Shown here one piece after another: positions 27,604 to 36,057 of a stretch of 64,000 nt of DNA. This stretch comes from Jiella sonneratiae (lineage in GTDB: Bacteria; Pseudomonadota; Alphaproteobacteria; Rhizobiales; Rhizobiaceae). Both the position numbers and the translations under genes were made by a program. The stretch's first letter is position 1, and each line of letters begins with the position of its first letter. The notes beneath the pieces are model-generated. The model was not told the DNA's origin. It ran no database searches and saw nothing but the letters and a program-made list of their open reading frames with translations. The stretch lies in assembly GCF_017353515.1 (NCBI RefSeq), contig NZ_JAFMPY010000004.1, forward strand, positions 62,001-126,000, read 5' to 3'.

Positions 27604-28875
27604 CTACGGCGCTGCCGCCTCGCGGGCGAGGCAGCGCGCATCGAGCTCGCTCAGGCAGCGATGGCCGGCGAGCGCCAGCGTCAGGTCGAGTTCGGCGGCG
27701 AGATGGTCGACGACCGCCGCGACGCCGGCCTCTCCGGCGAGCGCCAGTCCGAAGACGTAAGGGCGGCCGATCAGCACTGCGGCAGCTCCGAGAGAGAGCG
27801 CCTTGAAGACATCGGCGCCGGTGCGCACGCCGCTGTCGAAGAGGACGGGAACGCTACCCCCCACCGCCCGGACGACGCCGGGCAGGGCGTCGAGGGCGGC
27901 GATCGCCCCGTCGACCTGGCGGCCGCCGTGATTGGAGACGATGATTCCGGAAGCGCCTTGGGCGACGGCCGCCTGCGCATCTTCCGGATCGAGGATGCCC
28001 TTCACGAGGATCGGCAGATCGGTCCAGCCGCGCAGCCGGCCGATGTCGGCGAAGGTGAGGTCCGGCCGGGAATAGATCGCGACGAAACGGCGGATCGCCG
28101 CCAGAAGCTCGCGGCGCGGCCACCGGCTGGCGGGCCCCCGGCGCTGTGCCGCAACGAGTTCGAGGAGCCCGGCGAGGATGCCGGTTCCCGGCCGCCGCGG
28201 GGCCGGCATCGCGCCCGGCGCTGCGGCGACCGCCGCGAAGGCCTCGTCGGTGAGGTAGTTGGCGATGCCCCGCCCGCGCAGGAACGGCAGATAGCCGCGA
28301 TCGAGGTCGCGTGGCCGCCAGCCGAGCTGGGTCGTGTCGAGGGTCAGCACGATCGCCTCGTAGCCGGCGCGCTCGGCCCGGCGCACGAAGCTCCGGGCGA
28401 CGGCGTCCTCGCTCGACCAGTAGAGCTGGAACCAGCGCGGCGCAGTGCCCGACGCCGCGGCGATCGCCTCCATCGGATGGCAGGCCTGGCTGGAGGCGAC
28501 GAAGGGAATGCCGGCCCCTGCGGCGGCCGCCGCCGCGGCGAGGTCGCCGCCGCGATGCGCCATGTCGAGGACGCCGATCGGCGCGAGCAGCAGCGGCAGC
28601 GGCAGGCGGCGCCCGAAGAGCTCGACGGAAAGATCGCGGCTGCCGACGTCGCGCAGCATGCGCGGCACGATCCGCCAGCGTTCGAAGGCGGCGCGATTCG
28701 CCGCCATCGTCGTCTCGAGGCCGGCGCCGCCGCCGAGATAGGCGCGGGCGTTCTTCGAGAGCCGTGACAGCGCCTTCGCCTCGAGCCGGTCGGGCCGGAC
28801 CGGCACGGCTTGCCGGCGGCCGAACAGGCCGTCGACATAGATCCGCGTCTGGTGCGACCGTCCGATCGGGTCCAT
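27604..28875 (-). CDS. FMN-dependent alpha-hydroxyacid oxidase/dehydrogenase (LldD family)
   Basis: A 423-residue TIM-barrel flavoenzyme oxidising an L-2-hydroxyacid. Visible residues: APIGVLDMAHRGGD near the flavin, Lys292 in ILVKGIL, the catalytic base His316 and substrate Arg319 in SNHGGRQVDG, and RTGADVFKALSLGA for phosphate binding. The form SSQACHPMEAIA and QLYWSSEDAVARSFVRRAE is closer to lactate 2-monooxygenase-like members than to E. coli LldD. Substrate uncertain (lactate, mandelate or another). ATG at 28875. Monocistronic as far as seen. Confidence 0.88.
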   Translation of the reverse strand: MDPIGRSHQTRIYVDGLFGRRQAVPVRPDRLEAKALSRLSKNARAYLGGGAGLETTMAANRAAFERWRIVPRMLRDVGSRDLSVELFGRRLPLPLLLAPIGVLDMAHRGGDLAAAAAAAGAGIPFVASSQACHPMEAIAAASGTAPRWFQLYWSSEDAVARSFVRRAERAGYEAIVLTLDTTQLGWRPRDLDRGYLPFLRGRGIANYLTDEAFAAVAAAPGAMPAPRRPGTGILAGLLELVAAQRRGPASRWPRRELLAAIRRFVAIYSRPDLTFADIGRLRGWTDLPILVKGILDPEDAQAAVAQGASGIIVSNHGGRQVDGAIAALDALPGVVRAVGGSVPVLFDSGVRTGADVFKALSLGAAAVLIGRPYVFGLALAGEAGVAAVVDHLAAELDLTLALAGHRCLSELDARCLAREAAAP

Positions 28876-29261
28876 GCCGTTCTCGTCCCTTGCCGCCGGT
28901 CAGCCTCTCACGGCGGTCCGCCCCTCTCAGCCTCAGCCGCCGCCCTCCCACATTCACACATCGCTCTTTGGACACCAACCGCGGGCCGCCTGTCCGACGC
29001 ATCGACGTTGCAGACCCCGGTGAAGGCATCGACGCGCCGTCATCCCGGGCTTGACCCGGAATCCATTTGTCTGTCTCGCAACCTTCCGGTCGGACCGGAT
29101 GATGCGGGCCGGCCGGGCTGGCTCATCCCCGGGCGCGTCGGGCGCGGGCGCCCGATCCCCGGTCCCATGCGCCGCAGCGACCGGATGCGGCACTGCGTCT
29201 TGTTGCATGTCCAACATTTTATGTTGTATATCGGTCGCTCGATCGGCGATGGGTTCGACGG
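28876..29261. repeat. Gap with second copy of the ~114-bp dispersed repeat
   Basis: In this 386-base divergent gap, 28970-29083 (plus) matches 1918-2031 (minus) along its whole length, including the flank CTGTCCGA-GCATCGA-GTTG and the core GTCATCCCGGGCTTGACCC, with scattered substitutions. The shared flank outside the palindromic core shows a defined element rather than a simple hairpin. The rest of the gap holds the promoter region of the kinase gene. Confidence 0.8.
29201..29226. promoter_or_regulatory. Candidate operator with three TGTTG half-sites
   Basis: TGTTG-(6)-CAACA (29201-29216) overlaps the perfect palindrome CAACAT-TTT-ATGTTG (29212-29226), 36 bases before the kinase start. The arrangement gives three alternating half-sites in the AT-rich promoter area and suggests cooperative binding by a dimeric regulator, perhaps GntR-like. 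Confidence 0.45.
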
Positions 29262-30245
29262 ATGTATGACGAGACGTTCCTGAAGAGGCTCGAAACCGGG
29301 CTGGTGCGGATGCTGCCCGCCTGGGGTCTCGAACCGGGAACGCAGCTGCGCCTCCTGACGATCTCGGAGAACGCCACCTTCCTAGCCCGCGATCCCGCGG
29401 GAGGGCGGCTGGTGATCCGCGTCCACCGCCCGCATTACCACAGCCGCGCCGAGATCCTCTCGGAACTCGCCTGGATGGCGAGCCTCATCGAAGGGGACGT
29501 CGTCGAGACGCCGCGGCCGGTCGCGGCAAGAGACGGCCGGCTGCTCCTCGATCTCGACGACGGCGGCGAACTGCGCCACGTGGTGGCCTTCGAATTCATG
29601 AGCGGCGAAGAACCGAAGGCGTCCGGCGATCTCGTGCGCTGGTTCTTTCGCCTCGGCGCGATCACCGCGCGGCTGCACGGCCATGCCAGAAGCTGGCGGC
29701 CGCCGGCCGATTTTTCCCGCAAGGTCTGGGATTTCGACGCCATGCTCGGCGACCGTCCGCTCTGGGGCGACTGGCGGGCGGCGATCGGACTCGATCCTGC
29801 CGACCGGCCGGTTCTGGAGCGGACCGCCGAGGCGCTGCGCTCCCGCCTCGAGGCCTATGGCATGGGGGAGGGGCGCTTCGGCCTCGTCCATGCGGATCTC
29901 CGCCTCGCCAACCTCCTGGTCGACGGCGAGCGGCTCGGCGTCATCGACTTCGACGACTGCGGCTTTTCCTGGTTCGCCTACGACTTCGCCGCGGCAATCA
30001 GCTTCATCGAGACCGATCCGATCGTGCCGGAGCTGATGAGCGCCTGGATCGCCGGCTACCGGACGGTGGCGCCGTTCGGCGATCAGGATGCGGCGATGCT
30101 GCCGGTCTTCGTCATGCTGCGCCGGATGCTGCTGACCGCCTGGCTCGCCTCGCATGCCGAAACGCCGACGGCGCAGGAACTCGGGCCGACCTATACCGAG
30201 GGCACCCTGCGCCTCGCGCGTGCCTTCCTCGACCGCCCGCAATGA
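29262..30245 (+). CDS. APH-fold small-molecule kinase (hydroxylysine-kinase-like)
   Basis: A 327-residue phosphotransferase of the aminoglycoside/homoserine-kinase fold: catalytic loop LVHADLRLANLLVDG (Asp near 212) and metal-binding GVIDFDDCGFSWFAYD. It uses ATP to phosphorylate a hydroxyl, probably of an amino alcohol or hydroxy amino acid. Its stop overlaps or nearly abuts the class III PLP enzyme downstream. In eukaryotes and some bacteria the same two families act in sequence: hydroxylysine kinase, then phospho-hydroxylysine (or phosphoethanolamine) phospho-lyase. By analogy the product here may be a phosphorylated amine that the partner cleaves. Not an antibiotic-resistance gene by context. 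Confidence 0.8.
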   Translation: MYDETFLKRLETGLVRMLPAWGLEPGTQLRLLTISENATFLARDPAGGRLVIRVHRPHYHSRAEILSELAWMASLIEGDVVETPRPVAARDGRLLLDLDDGGELRHVVAFEFMSGEEPKASGDLVRWFFRLGAITARLHGHARSWRPPADFSRKVWDFDAMLGDRPLWGDWRAAIGLDPADRPVLERTAEALRSRLEAYGMGEGRFGLVHADLRLANLLVDGERLGVIDFDDCGFSWFAYDFAAAISFIETDPIVPELMSAWIAGYRTVAPFGDQDAAMLPVFVMLRRMLLTAWLASHAETPTAQELGPTYTEGTLRLARAFLDRPQ

Positions 30246-30271
30246 TCCGGCGAGGCCGGGGAGACCCTCAG

Positions 30272-31603
30272 ATGAAGACGACGAAATCCATCCTCGCGCT
30301 GAACGCCTTCGAGCCGGGCGCCGCCGGCATCGAAGACGCCCGCCTCGCCGGCCTCGTGGCGCGCCGGCGCAGCCATGCCGGCGCGGCCTCGGTGCTGTTC
30401 TACGAGGAGCCGATCGAGATGGTCCGCGCCAGCGGCGTCTTCATGTTCGACGCGAAGGGCAACCGCTATCTCGACGTCTACAACAACGTCCCTTCGGTCG
30501 GGCACTGCCATCCGCACGTCGTCGCGGCGATCGCCCGCCAGGCCGAGACGCTGGCGATCCACACGCGCTATCTGAACGAGACCGTCGAGGCCTATGCCGA
30601 CCGCCTGCTCGCGAGCTTTCCGGGCGAACTGTCGAACCTCGTGATGACCTGCACCGGCTCCGAGAGCAACGATCTCGCCGTCAGGCTCGCCTGCAGCGCC
30701 TCCGGCGGCACCGGCTTCGTCGTCACCGAGACGGCCTATCACGGCAACACCGCGCTGACGACGGAGATCTCGCCTTCCTCCTTCAAGACCGGCCACATCC
30801 CGCCGCATGTGCGCACCGTCCCGATGCCGGCCGGGCGCCCGGGCGACGGCCCCGGCGACCTCGCCCGGCGCTTTGCCGCCGACGTCGGGGCGGCACTCGG
30901 CGACCTTGCCGAAAAGGGCATCCGGCCGGCCGGGCTGATCGTCGACACGATCTTCTCCTCCGACGGCGTCTTCGCCGATCCGCCGGGCTTTCTCGAACCC
31001 GCGGTGGCGGCCGTCCGCGCGGCCGGCGGCCTCTACATCGCCGACGAGGTGCAGCCGGGCTTCGGCCGCACCGGCGCCGGGCTCTGGGGCTTTTCGCGTC
31101 ACGAGGTGACGCCGGACATCGTCACCATGGGCAAGCCGATGGGCAACGGCTATCCGATGGGCGGCGTGGTGACGCGGCCGGAGCTGATCGAGCGGTATTC
31201 GAAGAATTTCGGCTATTTCAACACCTTCGGCGGGAATACCGTCGCCGCGGCGGCCGGCGCGGCGGTGCTCGACGTCATCGAGTCCGAAGGCCTGATCGCC
31301 AATGCGGCGCGCGTCGGCGCCGAACTGCGGGCCGGCCTCGTCTCGCTCGCCGCGCGGCATGCGGCGATCGGCGCGGTGCGCGGCGCCGGCCTGTTCGTCG
31401 GCCTCGACATCGTCGATCCCGAAAGCCGCGCTCCCGACCCCGCGGCGGCGAGCGCGCTGATCAACGGGCTGAAGCGCCGGCGGGTGCTCGTCGGTGCGGC
31501 CGGACCCTTCGGCCACACGCTGAAGATCCGTCCGCCGCTCTGCTTTTCGGCCGACGACGCGGCGCTGTTCGTCGAATGCGTCGACGCGGTGCTCGGAGCC
31601 TGA
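30272..31603 (+). CDS. Class III PLP enzyme, aminotransferase or O-phosphoamine phospho-lyase
   Basis: A 443-residue fold-type I enzyme: GNRYLDVYNNVPSVGHCHPHVV, TCTGSESNDLAVRLA, IADEVQPGFGRTG and the PLP Lys288 in MGKPMGNGYPMGG. The combination of NNV-x-x-VGHCHP and the kinase partner resembles AGXT2L-type phospho-lyases (ethanolamine-phosphate and phosphohydroxylysine phospho-lyases), which release phosphate and ammonia and leave an aldehyde. An ordinary omega-aminotransferase is the alternative. ATG at 30272 follows GGGGAG; an ATG at 30242 overlapping the kinase stop is also possible. Confidence 0.85.
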   Translation: MKTTKSILALNAFEPGAAGIEDARLAGLVARRRSHAGAASVLFYEEPIEMVRASGVFMFDAKGNRYLDVYNNVPSVGHCHPHVVAAIARQAETLAIHTRYLNETVEAYADRLLASFPGELSNLVMTCTGSESNDLAVRLACSASGGTGFVVTETAYHGNTALTTEISPSSFKTGHIPPHVRTVPMPAGRPGDGPGDLARRFAADVGAALGDLAEKGIRPAGLIVDTIFSSDGVFADPPGFLEPAVAAVRAAGGLYIADEVQPGFGRTGAGLWGFSRHEVTPDIVTMGKPMGNGYPMGGVVTRPELIERYSKNFGYFNTFGGNTVAAAAGAAVLDVIESEGLIANAARVGAELRAGLVSLAARHAAIGAVRGAGLFVGLDIVDPESRAPDPAAASALINGLKRRRVLVGAAGPFGHTLKIRPPLCFSADDAALFVECVDAVLGA

Positions 31604-31700
31604 TCCCGAAAACTCCCGAGCGCCTTCGGGGAAGGTCATGCGCACCGGAAGCGGAGCGGGCCGACGAGCGAGACGCGTCCCGTCCCGCTCCGGCGGCGGC
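31604..31700. repeat. Degenerate RIME-like palindrome
   Basis: Starting at the aminotransferase stop, GATCCCGAAAACTCCCGA is followed by a diverged return arm TTCGGGGAAGGTCATGC (31625-31641) and then AGCGGGCCGACGAGCGAG. The same order of blocks occurs at 56605-56690. It resembles the mosaic palindromic repeats of rhizobia in worn form, lying between two convergent genes where it may aid termination. Confidence 0.5.
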
Positions 31701-32477
31701 TCAGCCCGCCATCGCTTCGAGCGCGTCGAGGGATTCCGGCAGGATCTGGCCGCCGTCGACGACGAGGCTCTGGCCGGTGACGTAGGCCGCCTCCTCGGTG
31801 GCGAAGAACAGCGCCGCATTGGCGATGTCGGCGACCGTGCCGAGGCGCTTCATCGGAACCGAGGCGGCCATCTTCGCCTCGTAGTCGGGGCCGAGATCGG
31901 CGAGCCCCTCGGTCTTGACGTTGCCGGGAAGCACGGCGTTGACGGTGATGTTCCACGGCGCGAGCTCGATCGCCGCGGTGCGCATGAAGCCGAGCTGGCC
32001 GGCCTTGCTCGCCCCGTAATGCGACCAGCCGGGATAGCCGGTGACCGGGCCGGTGATCGAGGAGGTGAGGACGATCCGGCCGGACTTCTGCGCCTTCATG
32101 GCCGGCAGGCAGGCCGAAACCGCGAGGAAGGTTCCCTTCAGATTGGTGCCGATCACCTGGTCGAAGTCGGCGGCGGTCATCGCGCCGAGCTTTGCCGACG
32201 GAAAGATGCCCGCATTGGCGCACAGGACGTCGATCGTGCCGTAGCGCTCCAGCGCGGCGGCCGCCATCGCCTCGGCCGCGCCGGCTTCGGCGACGTCGGC
32301 GGCAAAAGCGCTGGCGCGCGGGCCGATCTCCGCGGCGACGGCCTCGGCGTCGGAAAGGCTGCGCGACACGACGAGGACGTTCAGCCCGGCCTCGCCGAAC
32401 CTTCTGGCGATGCCGCGGCCGATTCCCCGGCTGGCGCCGGTGACGATGACGGTCTTGCCCTCAAGCGATCTGAACAT
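31701..32477 (-). CDS. SDR-family oxidoreductase (FabG-like)
   Basis: A 258-residue classical SDR: TGASRGIGRGIA near residue 14, NAGIF near 91, the Ser in TSSITGP, and the YGASK pair near 156-160; ends with a typical GQSLVVDGGQ. It is probably NAD(P)-dependent on a small hydroxy or carbonyl compound. It lies convergent with the phospho-lyase-like gene and divergent from the polyamine-type importer, so it could reduce or oxidise the aldehyde formed in that pathway. ATG at 32477; the longer frame to 32900 overlaps the importer gene on the other strand. Confidence 0.85.
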   Translation of the reverse strand: MFRSLEGKTVIVTGASRGIGRGIARRFGEAGLNVLVVSRSLSDAEAVAAEIGPRASAFAADVAEAGAAEAMAAAALERYGTIDVLCANAGIFPSAKLGAMTAADFDQVIGTNLKGTFLAVSACLPAMKAQKSGRIVLTSSITGPVTGYPGWSHYGASKAGQLGFMRTAAIELAPWNITVNAVLPGNVKTEGLADLGPDYEAKMAASVPMKRLGTVADIANAALFFATEEAAYVTGQSLVVDGGQILPESLDALEAMAG

Positions 32478-32677
32478 TCTTCCGCGCTCCTCTCGTGATC
32501 CTGTCTTTTCCCGGTCCTGTCGTCCCGGCCGGCCCGCAAAGGCTCCGGCGGTCCGGCGCCGGCCGCGCCGCCCGCCCTGCCGGGCGCTTCGTGCTGCGCT
32601 GCAATGCCGGTTTCTGCAGCATAGCCGAGGCCTGCCGCATTCGGCGTCATGACACTTGACGATTCGCAAAAAAATGT

Positions 32678-32704
32678 TGTGAAGTCCACATCGTTTCGAA
32701 CGAT
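32678..32704. promoter_or_regulatory. Two abutting palindromes in the SDR / importer divergent promoter
   Basis: TGTG-AAGTC-CACA (32678-32690) directly abuts ATCGTT-TCG-AACGAT (32690-32704), both perfect. The second has the TTTCGAA character seen in operators of several DeoR-family regulators, and a DeoR gene lies downstream of the importer. TTGACG at 32657-32662 could be a -35 element. The rest of the 304-base gap (32478-32781) shows nothing else. Confidence 0.5.
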
Positions 32705-32781
32705 ACGCCACACGGAATGAGGGACATGCCAAATTCCGGCGGCGGTGCCGCGGTGGCGGCGATACCCGAGAGGACGCTCCG

Positions 32782-33927
32782 ATGACGCATTTTGACCGAC
32801 GCGATGCCCTGAAGATCCTCGGTGCCGGCGCGCTCGCTGCGGGCGGATCCTTCGGCCTTCCCGGAGCGGCCTTCGCCGCCCGCGAGAAGGAGATGAACAT
32901 CCTGTGCTGGGAGGGCTACAACTCGGCCCAGGTCCTCGACCCGTTCCGGGAGAAGGAGGGGGCGACGGTGAAGGCCGAGAGCCTCACCAACGACCCTACG
33001 ATGATCAACCGACTGCGCTCCGGCGAGAGCAAGGTGTGGGACCTGATCAACGTCAACAATCCCTGGGCCCGCAAGGTCATGTATCCGGAGAAGCTGATCA
33101 AGCCGCTGCCGAAGGACGAGTTCATGCCGTTCTTCGACAAGATGCTGGAGCAGTTCCATCCGCCCTACAGATGGGCGATGAGCGACGACGGCAGCGAACT
33201 GCTCGGCATGACCCAGCGCTTCGGCCCCTACAGCTACGTCGTCAATACCGACAAGATCAGCCGCAAGACCGCCGAGGAGACCGGCTGGGACCTGTTCAAC
33301 GACGACAGCCTCGCCGGCAAGTACGGCATCCTGGAATCCGACGACTGGAACGTCTTCAACATCTTCCTCGTCGCCGGCATCGACCCGTTCAAGGAGCACA
33401 CGCCGGAGGAGATGCAGACCTTCTCGGACACCGCCCTCAAGGTGTTCAAGGGCGCCAAGGTGATCGGCGACATCGCCACGATGAATCAGGCGCTGGTCTC
33501 CGGCGAGATCGACCTGCATCTGACCGGCGGCACCTATTCCGTCTCGCCGGCGCGGGCCGACGGCTTCCCGGAGATGCGGGCGATCACCCCGCTGAAGGGG
33601 CCGATGAACGGCAAGGGCGGCGTCTCCTGGATCGAGGTCACCTCCACGGTGAACAATCCGGATCTCTCGCCGCTGGCGACCGAGTTCCTGAAATACGTCC
33701 AGGACCCGAAGGTCGCCCACACCGTCGCCTTTGCCGAAGGCACCTTCAACCCGGTCGCCCAGATGGGCAACAAGGCGTGCTTCGAGCTCTTCACCAAGGA
33801 CGAGCTCGACGCCATCCAGTGGGACAGCCTCGAAGAGGAGATGGCCCGTTCGGTCGAATACGACATCGTGCCGGACTACGAGAAGGCGCTCGATCTCATG
33901 AACAACGCCAAGCGCCAGCGCAGCTGA
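32782..33927 (+). CDS. Polyamine-type ABC binding protein (PotD-like), Tat-exported
   Basis: A 381-residue extracellular solute-binding protein. The N-terminus FDRRDALKILGAG has a twin-arginine motif, with cleavage after AAFA near residue 33. The mature part carries the PotD-class pattern LCWEGYNSAQVLDPFREKEGATV, RFGPYSYVVNTDKIS and ITPLKGPMNGKGGVSWIEV. Ligands in this family include spermidine, putrescine and other amines or small organics. First gene of a four-gene importer operon divergent from the SDR. Confidence 0.9.
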   Translation: MTHFDRRDALKILGAGALAAGGSFGLPGAAFAAREKEMNILCWEGYNSAQVLDPFREKEGATVKAESLTNDPTMINRLRSGESKVWDLINVNNPWARKVMYPEKLIKPLPKDEFMPFFDKMLEQFHPPYRWAMSDDGSELLGMTQRFGPYSYVVNTDKISRKTAEETGWDLFNDDSLAGKYGILESDDWNVFNIFLVAGIDPFKEHTPEEMQTFSDTALKVFKGAKVIGDIATMNQALVSGEIDLHLTGGTYSVSPARADGFPEMRAITPLKGPMNGKGGVSWIEVTSTVNNPDLSPLATEFLKYVQDPKVAHTVAFAEGTFNPVAQMGNKACFELFTKDELDAIQWDSLEEEMARSVEYDIVPDYEKALDLMNNAKRQRS

Positions 33928-33998
33928 GCGGGCCGGGCCGGCAGTGGGAGGGCCGGCCGGATCAGATCCGAGACGACGGGGCGGCAGCAGGCGACCGG

Positions 33999-35135
33999 AT
34001 GAACATGACCTTCACGCAACAGGCCGAGACGCCTCCCGCCGCCGGGTCCGCGGCCGACGCCGGGGCGGACCCGGCGCTGCCGGTGCTGCAGCTCGTCGGC
34101 GTCAGCAAGCGCTTCGACGGCTTCACCGCGGTGGACGACATCTCGCTCGACATCCGCGAGGGCGAGTTCCTGACCATCGTCGGGCCGTCCGGTTCCGGCA
34201 AGACGACGCTGCTGAGGATGCTCGCCGGGCTGGAGCAGCCCTCAAGCGGCAACATCACGCTGCGCGGCACGCTGATCAACGACCTGCCGGCGCGGGCCCG
34301 GCCGACCTGCCTCGTCTTCCAGTCGCTGGCGCTGTTTCCGCATATGAGCGTCGGCCGCAACATCGAATTCCCGCTGAAGGCCAAGGGCGTTGCGGCGGCG
34401 GCGCGGCGCGCGCGGGCGCTGGAACTCCTGAAGATGGTGCGGCTGCCGGAGGACTATTACGGCAAGAACGTCATGAAGTGCTCCGGCGGCGAGCGCCAGC
34501 GCGTCGCGCTCGCCCGGGCCTTCGCCTACGACCCGGACGTCCTGTTCTTCGACGAGCCGCTGTCTGCCCTCGACTACAAGCTGAAGAAGCTTCTGGAGAA
34601 GGAGCTGAAGGACCTTCACAAGGAGTCCGGCAAGACCTTCGTCTACATCACCCATTCCCTCGAGGAGGCGATGGTGATGTCGGACAGGATCGGCGTCATG
34701 CGCGCCGGAAAACTGGTCCAGGTCGGTAGTCCCGAAGCGATCTACGGCGCGCCGGCGAACCGCTTCGTCGCCGAATTCGTCGGCGAGGTGAACGTCTTCC
34801 CCGTGTCGCGGGGCGATGGCGGCTGGGTGATCGGGGAGACCGGCGAGCCGGTGCGCGTCGCCCTGCCGGAGCAGATGGCCGGGGCGCGGCAGGCCGCCGT
34901 CGTGGTGCGGCCGGAATACATGCGCTTCCTCGAAGCGCCCGGCGATGCCGACAACGTCGTCCGCGGCACCGTCTACAACGAATATTCGCTCGGCTCGCGG
35001 ATGCAGTACCAGATCCGCTCGAAGCATCGGGTGTTCCTCGTCGAGATGTCGCGCGCCCAGACGCGGGCCGGCGACGGCAAGGGCGAGGTGCTCATCGGCT
35101 GGAACGCCGAGGACGCCATCGTGGTGGAGGCCTGA
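33999..35135 (+). CDS. Polyamine-type ABC ATPase (PotA-like)
   Basis: A 378-residue ATPase: GPSGSGKTT Walker A, LVFQSLALFPHM Q-loop, CSGGERQRVALARA signature (Cys replaces the usual Leu), LFFDEPLSALDYKLKK Walker B/D-loop and YITHSLEEAM. The C-terminal TOBE part contains VVRPEYMRFLE. The variant signature CSGGE occurs in PotA relatives and should not prevent function. About 70 bases separate it from the binding-protein gene. Confidence 0.92.
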   Translation: MNMTFTQQAETPPAAGSAADAGADPALPVLQLVGVSKRFDGFTAVDDISLDIREGEFLTIVGPSGSGKTTLLRMLAGLEQPSSGNITLRGTLINDLPARARPTCLVFQSLALFPHMSVGRNIEFPLKAKGVAAAARRARALELLKMVRLPEDYYGKNVMKCSGGERQRVALARAFAYDPDVLFFDEPLSALDYKLKKLLEKELKDLHKESGKTFVYITHSLEEAMVMSDRIGVMRAGKLVQVGSPEAIYGAPANRFVAEFVGEVNVFPVSRGDGGWVIGETGEPVRVALPEQMAGARQAAVVVRPEYMRFLEAPGDADNVVRGTVYNEYSLGSRMQYQIRSKHRVFLVEMSRAQTRAGDGKGEVLIGWNAEDAIVVEA

Positions 35136-35138
35136 GCG

Positions 35139-36053
35139 ATGAGCGATGCCGCCCTCGGCGCCGCCGGGACGACCACCGGGGAGAGCCGCCCGAAAGGCCG
35201 GGCGCTGCGAGGTATCCCGGCGGGAGTCAGATGCGCGAGCCCGGTCGCCCTGTTCATGGCGCTCGGCTTCCTCGCCCCGCTTCTGACGGTGATCGGCTTT
35301 GCCTTCGCCGAGCCGCGCACCTTCACCGTCTTCGACAGTTTCACCCTGGAGAACTTCGCCGAGATCTTCGATCCGGCCGATACCGTCTGGATGTCCTTCG
35401 CCTGGTCGCTGGCCCTCGCCCTCCTGACGGTCGTGCTGCTCCTTTTCGTCTGCTACCCGATCGCCTACGGGCTGGTCCGGGTGTTCGGCCGCTGGTCGTC
35501 GCTGGTCAGCATCGCCTTCGTCTTCCCGCTGTTCATCTCGGAGAACGTCCGCCTCTACGGCTGGACGCTGTTCTTCATCAATCACGGCGTCCTCGACGGG
35601 CTGCTCGCGCAGCTCGGCCTGCCCGGGCCGGACGTCCTGTTCACGCCGGCGATCACCCTCTTCGGCATGGTCTATACCTATCTGCCTTTCATGCTGTTTC
35701 CGATGACGCTCGGCCTGTCGATGGTGCCGGCCGATCTCGTCGAGGCGGCGCGCGACTTCGGCGCCAGCCGCACGATGATCTGGCGCGAGATCGAGCTGCC
35801 GCTCGCCATGCCCGGCATCCTGATCGGGGCGCTGCTCACCTTCGTGCTGGCGGCCGGGGCGGTGGCCGAGGCGAAGATCCTCGGCGGCCAGTCGGTGATC
35901 ATGATCAGCCACGACATCGAGATCGCCTTCACCTATTCGCAGAACTGGCCGCGGGGCGCCGCGCTCGCCGTGCTCCTGATGCTGGTCATCGGCGGCCTGT
36001 CGATGGCGGTGATGGCGCGGCTCGACCTCGACCGCATCCTCGGACGCAGGTGA
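35139..36053 (+). CDS. Polyamine-type ABC permease 1 (PotB-like)
   Basis: A 304-residue inner-membrane protein with about six helices after a short Pro/Gly-rich cytoplasmic N-terminus. EAA loop: EAARDFGASRTMIWREIELPLAMPG. The ENVRLYGWTLFFINHGVLDGLL segment is typical of PotB. It starts three bases after the ATPase stop and is followed by PotC after four bases. Confidence 0.92.
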   Translation: MSDAALGAAGTTTGESRPKGRALRGIPAGVRCASPVALFMALGFLAPLLTVIGFAFAEPRTFTVFDSFTLENFAEIFDPADTVWMSFAWSLALALLTVVLLLFVCYPIAYGLVRVFGRWSSLVSIAFVFPLFISENVRLYGWTLFFINHGVLDGLLAQLGLPGPDVLFTPAITLFGMVYTYLPFMLFPMTLGLSMVPADLVEAARDFGASRTMIWREIELPLAMPGILIGALLTFVLAAGAVAEAKILGGQSVIMISHDIEIAFTYSQNWPRGAALAVLLMLVIGGLSMAVMARLDLDRILGRR

Positions 36054-36057
36054 GACG

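Noticed and set aside
29262-30245. Reading the APH-fold kinase as an aminoglycoside-resistance gene
   Set aside because: The fold is shared by many metabolic kinases, and the coupled class III PLP enzyme points to metabolism.
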